NCBI GenBank assembly: GCA_016707585.1
Contig: JADJHL010000003.1
Coordinates: 248,001 to 312,000, forward strand
Length of the DNA: 64,000 bases
DNA from: Ignavibacteriales bacterium
GTDB taxonomy: Bacteria > Bacteroidota > Ignavibacteria > Ignavibacteriales > Ignavibacteriaceae
Direction: 5' to 3'
Made by a program: the position numbers and the translations under genes. The notes below the pieces were generated by a model, which ran no database searches, was not told the DNA's origin, and was given only the letters and a program-made list of their open reading frames with translations. Below are positions 62,166 through 64,000 of the stretch, piece by piece. Position 1 is the first letter of the stretch, and every line of letters begins with the position of its first letter.

Positions 62166-63496
62166 TAGATCATTCCCCGCGCTTTAAGTTCTAAATATTT
62201 ATTTATCGTATTTACAGAAAGTTGTTGTGGAGTTGTGATTATTGATTGAATACCTGCAACACTTAATTCTTTTTGGATTACTTTTTTCTCAAAAGCAAAT
62301 TTTTCTGCAATAGTTTTTTGATAAATCTCTTCAAGCGAATTTGCACTACGACAAATAATTTTATCTAGACCGGTATTTTTAAATAAAATTACAATAAGTA
62401 AATGAGAAGCAGCTAAACTTTTCAAATAATTTAATTGATTCTTTAATGAACTTGCCGTTTCAAAGTTTGTATAGAATAAAAGTAAACTGCGTTGTTTTAT
62501 TTTGGATTTGACAATTGAGGCTAATTTTTCATAGTCTGATTCAAGAAATTCAGTTTGTTGTTTATATAATAGCTCAACTATTTTTTTCAACTGCAATGGA
62601 TTTTTTTCTGCTGGTAACACAGAGAAAACTTTATTGTTAAAAGAAATTATTCCGGCTTTGTCCTGTTTTAATAAAGCGATATTGGAAATAACGAGCGATG
62701 CATTTATTGAATAATCAAGTAAAGTCATACCTTCAAACGGCATTTTCATTGTTCTACCCATATCAATTATTGAGTAAACTTGCTGAGCTTTTTCATCAAC
62801 ATAATGGTTTATCATTAATTGTCTTTTTCTGGCAGTAGCTTTCCAGTTTATTGTTCGATAATCATCTCCTTGCACATACTCTTTAATCTGTTCAAACTCC
62901 ATTGAATGACCAATTCGTCGAATCTTTTTTATTCCAATTTCAACAAGTCGATCAGACACAGCCATAATTTGATATTTTTTCATTTGTATGTAAGAAGGAT
63001 ATACAGCAACATTTTTGTTTTGATCAAATCTAAAACGACGACAGACAATATTAAGCATTGATGAAACATAGATATTAAGAGCACCGAATTGATATTCACC
63101 TCTTTTAACAGGTCTAATATTGTATGTAAATATTTTTGTAATTGATTTATCAAGTTGTGAGTTTATTTCAAAATCCCGAATTTGAAAAATGAAAGGAAGT
63201 TCATCAATAATTTTAGCTTTAATGTTAATTGTATAATTATTTGTTAAAACAATTTTTACTGCATTATCATCTCCGTTTGAAAATCTATCATCATTAACTC
63301 GTTCTGCATAAACATTCCCGTTACTAACAAACAGGATAAATGATTCTGCAAGTAAGATTATTACAAATGCGATTAAAACTATTTTTGCAGTAAAGAACAG
63401 AAATGGTACAAAATATCCAAAGAAGAATAGTAAGACTATTCCAGTTATTATTAAAAGAAATCTTGAGGTAAGATAAACCTCCTTTAGAAATCTCAT
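62165..63496 (-). CDS. DUF58 domain protein
   Basis: A 443-residue protein with two N-terminal membrane helices (residues about 10-55) and a C-terminal DUF58 domain, recognised by IGHSMEFEQIKEYVQGDDYRTINWKATARKRQLMINHY and the vWA-like YSIIDMGRTMKMP. DUF58 proteins accompany MoxR ATPases and probably act as their membrane partners in envelope assembly or stress. It overlaps the upstream MoxR gene and the downstream RDD gene by 1 bp each. Confidence 0.9.
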   Translation of the reverse strand: MRFLKEVYLTSRFLLIITGIVLLFFFGYFVPFLFFTAKIVLIAFVIILLAESFILFVSNGNVYAERVNDDRFSNGDDNAVKIVLTNNYTINIKAKIIDELPFIFQIRDFEINSQLDKSITKIFTYNIRPVKRGEYQFGALNIYVSSMLNIVCRRFRFDQNKNVAVYPSYIQMKKYQIMAVSDRLVEIGIKKIRRIGHSMEFEQIKEYVQGDDYRTINWKATARKRQLMINHYVDEKAQQVYSIIDMGRTMKMPFEGMTLLDYSINASLVISNIALLKQDKAGIISFNNKVFSVLPAEKNPLQLKKIVELLYKQQTEFLESDYEKLASIVKSKIKQRSLLLFYTNFETASSLKNQLNYLKSLAASHLLIVILFKNTGLDKIICRSANSLEEIYQKTIAEKFAFEKKVIQKELSVAGIQSIITTPQQLSVNTINKYLELKARGMI

Positions 63497-64000
63497 TATC
63501 TTGGAACCTCAACTCGGTTTAAAATAAGTTGGATGATTTCATCAGTATTTTTCCCTTCCATTTCTTTTTCTGGAGTAAGAATAACTCTATGACGTAAAGC
63601 TGGAAAAGCAATTTCTTTAACATCATCTGGAATAACATAATCTCTACCTCGAATCGCAGCTAAAGCTTTTGCCCCAATCATTATAGCTATTGATGCACGC
63701 GGTGAAGCACCAAGATATAAATCACCAGTTGTTCTTGTTTGATAAACAATATTAGCAATATATGCAGCTATCTTTTCCTCAATATGTATAGAACGAATTT
63801 GCATTTTAAATGCTTCAAGATTTTCTTTTGTAAAAACTTCTTGTAAAACATTTAAATCATTAAATGATTTTCTCTCATTATACTCTAGCAATATTTTAAT
63901 TTCTTCTTCTAAACTTGGATAGTTCATTTCAATCTTAAAAAGAAATCTATCTACCTGAGCTTCTGGTAATTTATATGTTCCTTCATGTTCAATAGGATTT
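63496..64000 (-). CDS. MoxR-type AAA+ ATPase, 5' end cut by window
   Basis: Only the C-terminal 168 residues are in the window, and the frame is open to base 63999. The beginning NPIEHEGTYKLPEAQVDRFLFK is the sensor-region strand of MoxR ATPases, and the lid domain with ASPRASIAIMIGAKALAAIRGRDYVIPDDV follows to EVPR. The Walker motifs lie to the right of the window. An in-frame Met at 63927 is internal. MoxR ATPases activate partner enzymes and chaperone their assembly; here the partner is presumably the DUF58 protein. Confidence 0.9.
   Translation of the reverse strand, partial: NPIEHEGTYKLPEAQVDRFLFKIEMNYPSLEEEIKILLEYNERKSFNDLNVLQEVFTKENLEAFKMQIRSIHIEEKIAAYIANIVYQTRTTGDLYLGASPRASIAIMIGAKALAAIRGRDYVIPDDVKEIAFPALRHRVILTPEKEMEGKNTDEIIQLILNRVEVPR

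Overview
The window looks like a piece of a low-GC chromosome from the Ignavibacteria (Bacteroidota/Chlorobi side). The evidence is the type IX secretion (T9SS) C-terminal signature NYPNPFNPTT on several secreted proteins, a two-subunit 2-oxoacid:ferredoxin oxidoreductase, DUF3160 and AtuA-type proteins, and the general gene content. This placement is inference from protein families; no rRNA is present. There is no prophage, IS element or CRISPR array.

Layout. Bases 1-2032 hold the end of a glycosyltransferase locus. A nested palindromic element (2022-2176) separates it from ispE and a convergent LD-carboxypeptidase. Bases 4254-11412 form a surface-glycan locus: a GT-B/CDP-glycerol-type transferase, a SpsF-like nucleotidyltransferase, a class III aminotransferase, an SDR, a KdsC-like phosphatase, a NeuB-like synthase, a fatty-acid-hydroxylase-type membrane enzyme and a VanW protein. 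It reads as a pathway making a nucleotide-activated nonulosonic-acid-like sugar, but three genes in a row (nucleotidyltransferase, aminotransferase, SDR) are damaged in this sequence. Bases 11504-15507 carry DUF190-crcB, an interrupted DUF3160/T9SS protein and a tRNA array (Pro, Arg, a decayed Arg copy, His, Glu).

Bases 15625-36825 are mostly housekeeping: LolCDE-type lipoprotein exporter, pepA, nrnA, korAB, nadE, PspC/LiaF-like membrane proteins, an acyl-CoA carboxyltransferase with its biotin carrier, an alkyltransferase-like DNA repair protein, a glycerophosphodiesterase, prfB with the programmed frameshift, a split AtuA pair, a GIY-YIG protein, miaA, pcm and a UPF0316 protein. Bases 36963-42286 are three T9SS cargo genes in tandem with near-identical C-terminal modules and matching terminators, followed by tRNA-Gly, tRNA-Cys and a second nested palindromic element. 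Bases 42957-49796 hold plsY, htrA, purB (frameshifted), a peroxiredoxin lipoprotein and a tail-specific protease.

Bases 50766-60677 contain both steps of lysine-to-aminoadipate catabolism, namely an ALDH7-type piperideine-6-carboxylate dehydrogenase behind an Rrf2 regulator and lysine 6-transaminase, on either side of a 2025-residue T9SS beta-helix protein. The window ends with rsmI and a MoxR-DUF58-RDD operon cut by the right edge.

Two dispersed repeat families stand out. One is a 155-185 bp nested palindrome bounded by ACTCAAGTTGACC-type inverted ends (two copies). The other is built on CCTGAACTTGTTTCAGG-type palindromes (five copies, two of them bracketing the GIY-YIG gene). Single-base homopolymer indels in three genes suggest that some broken frames may be sequencing or assembly errors rather than biology.
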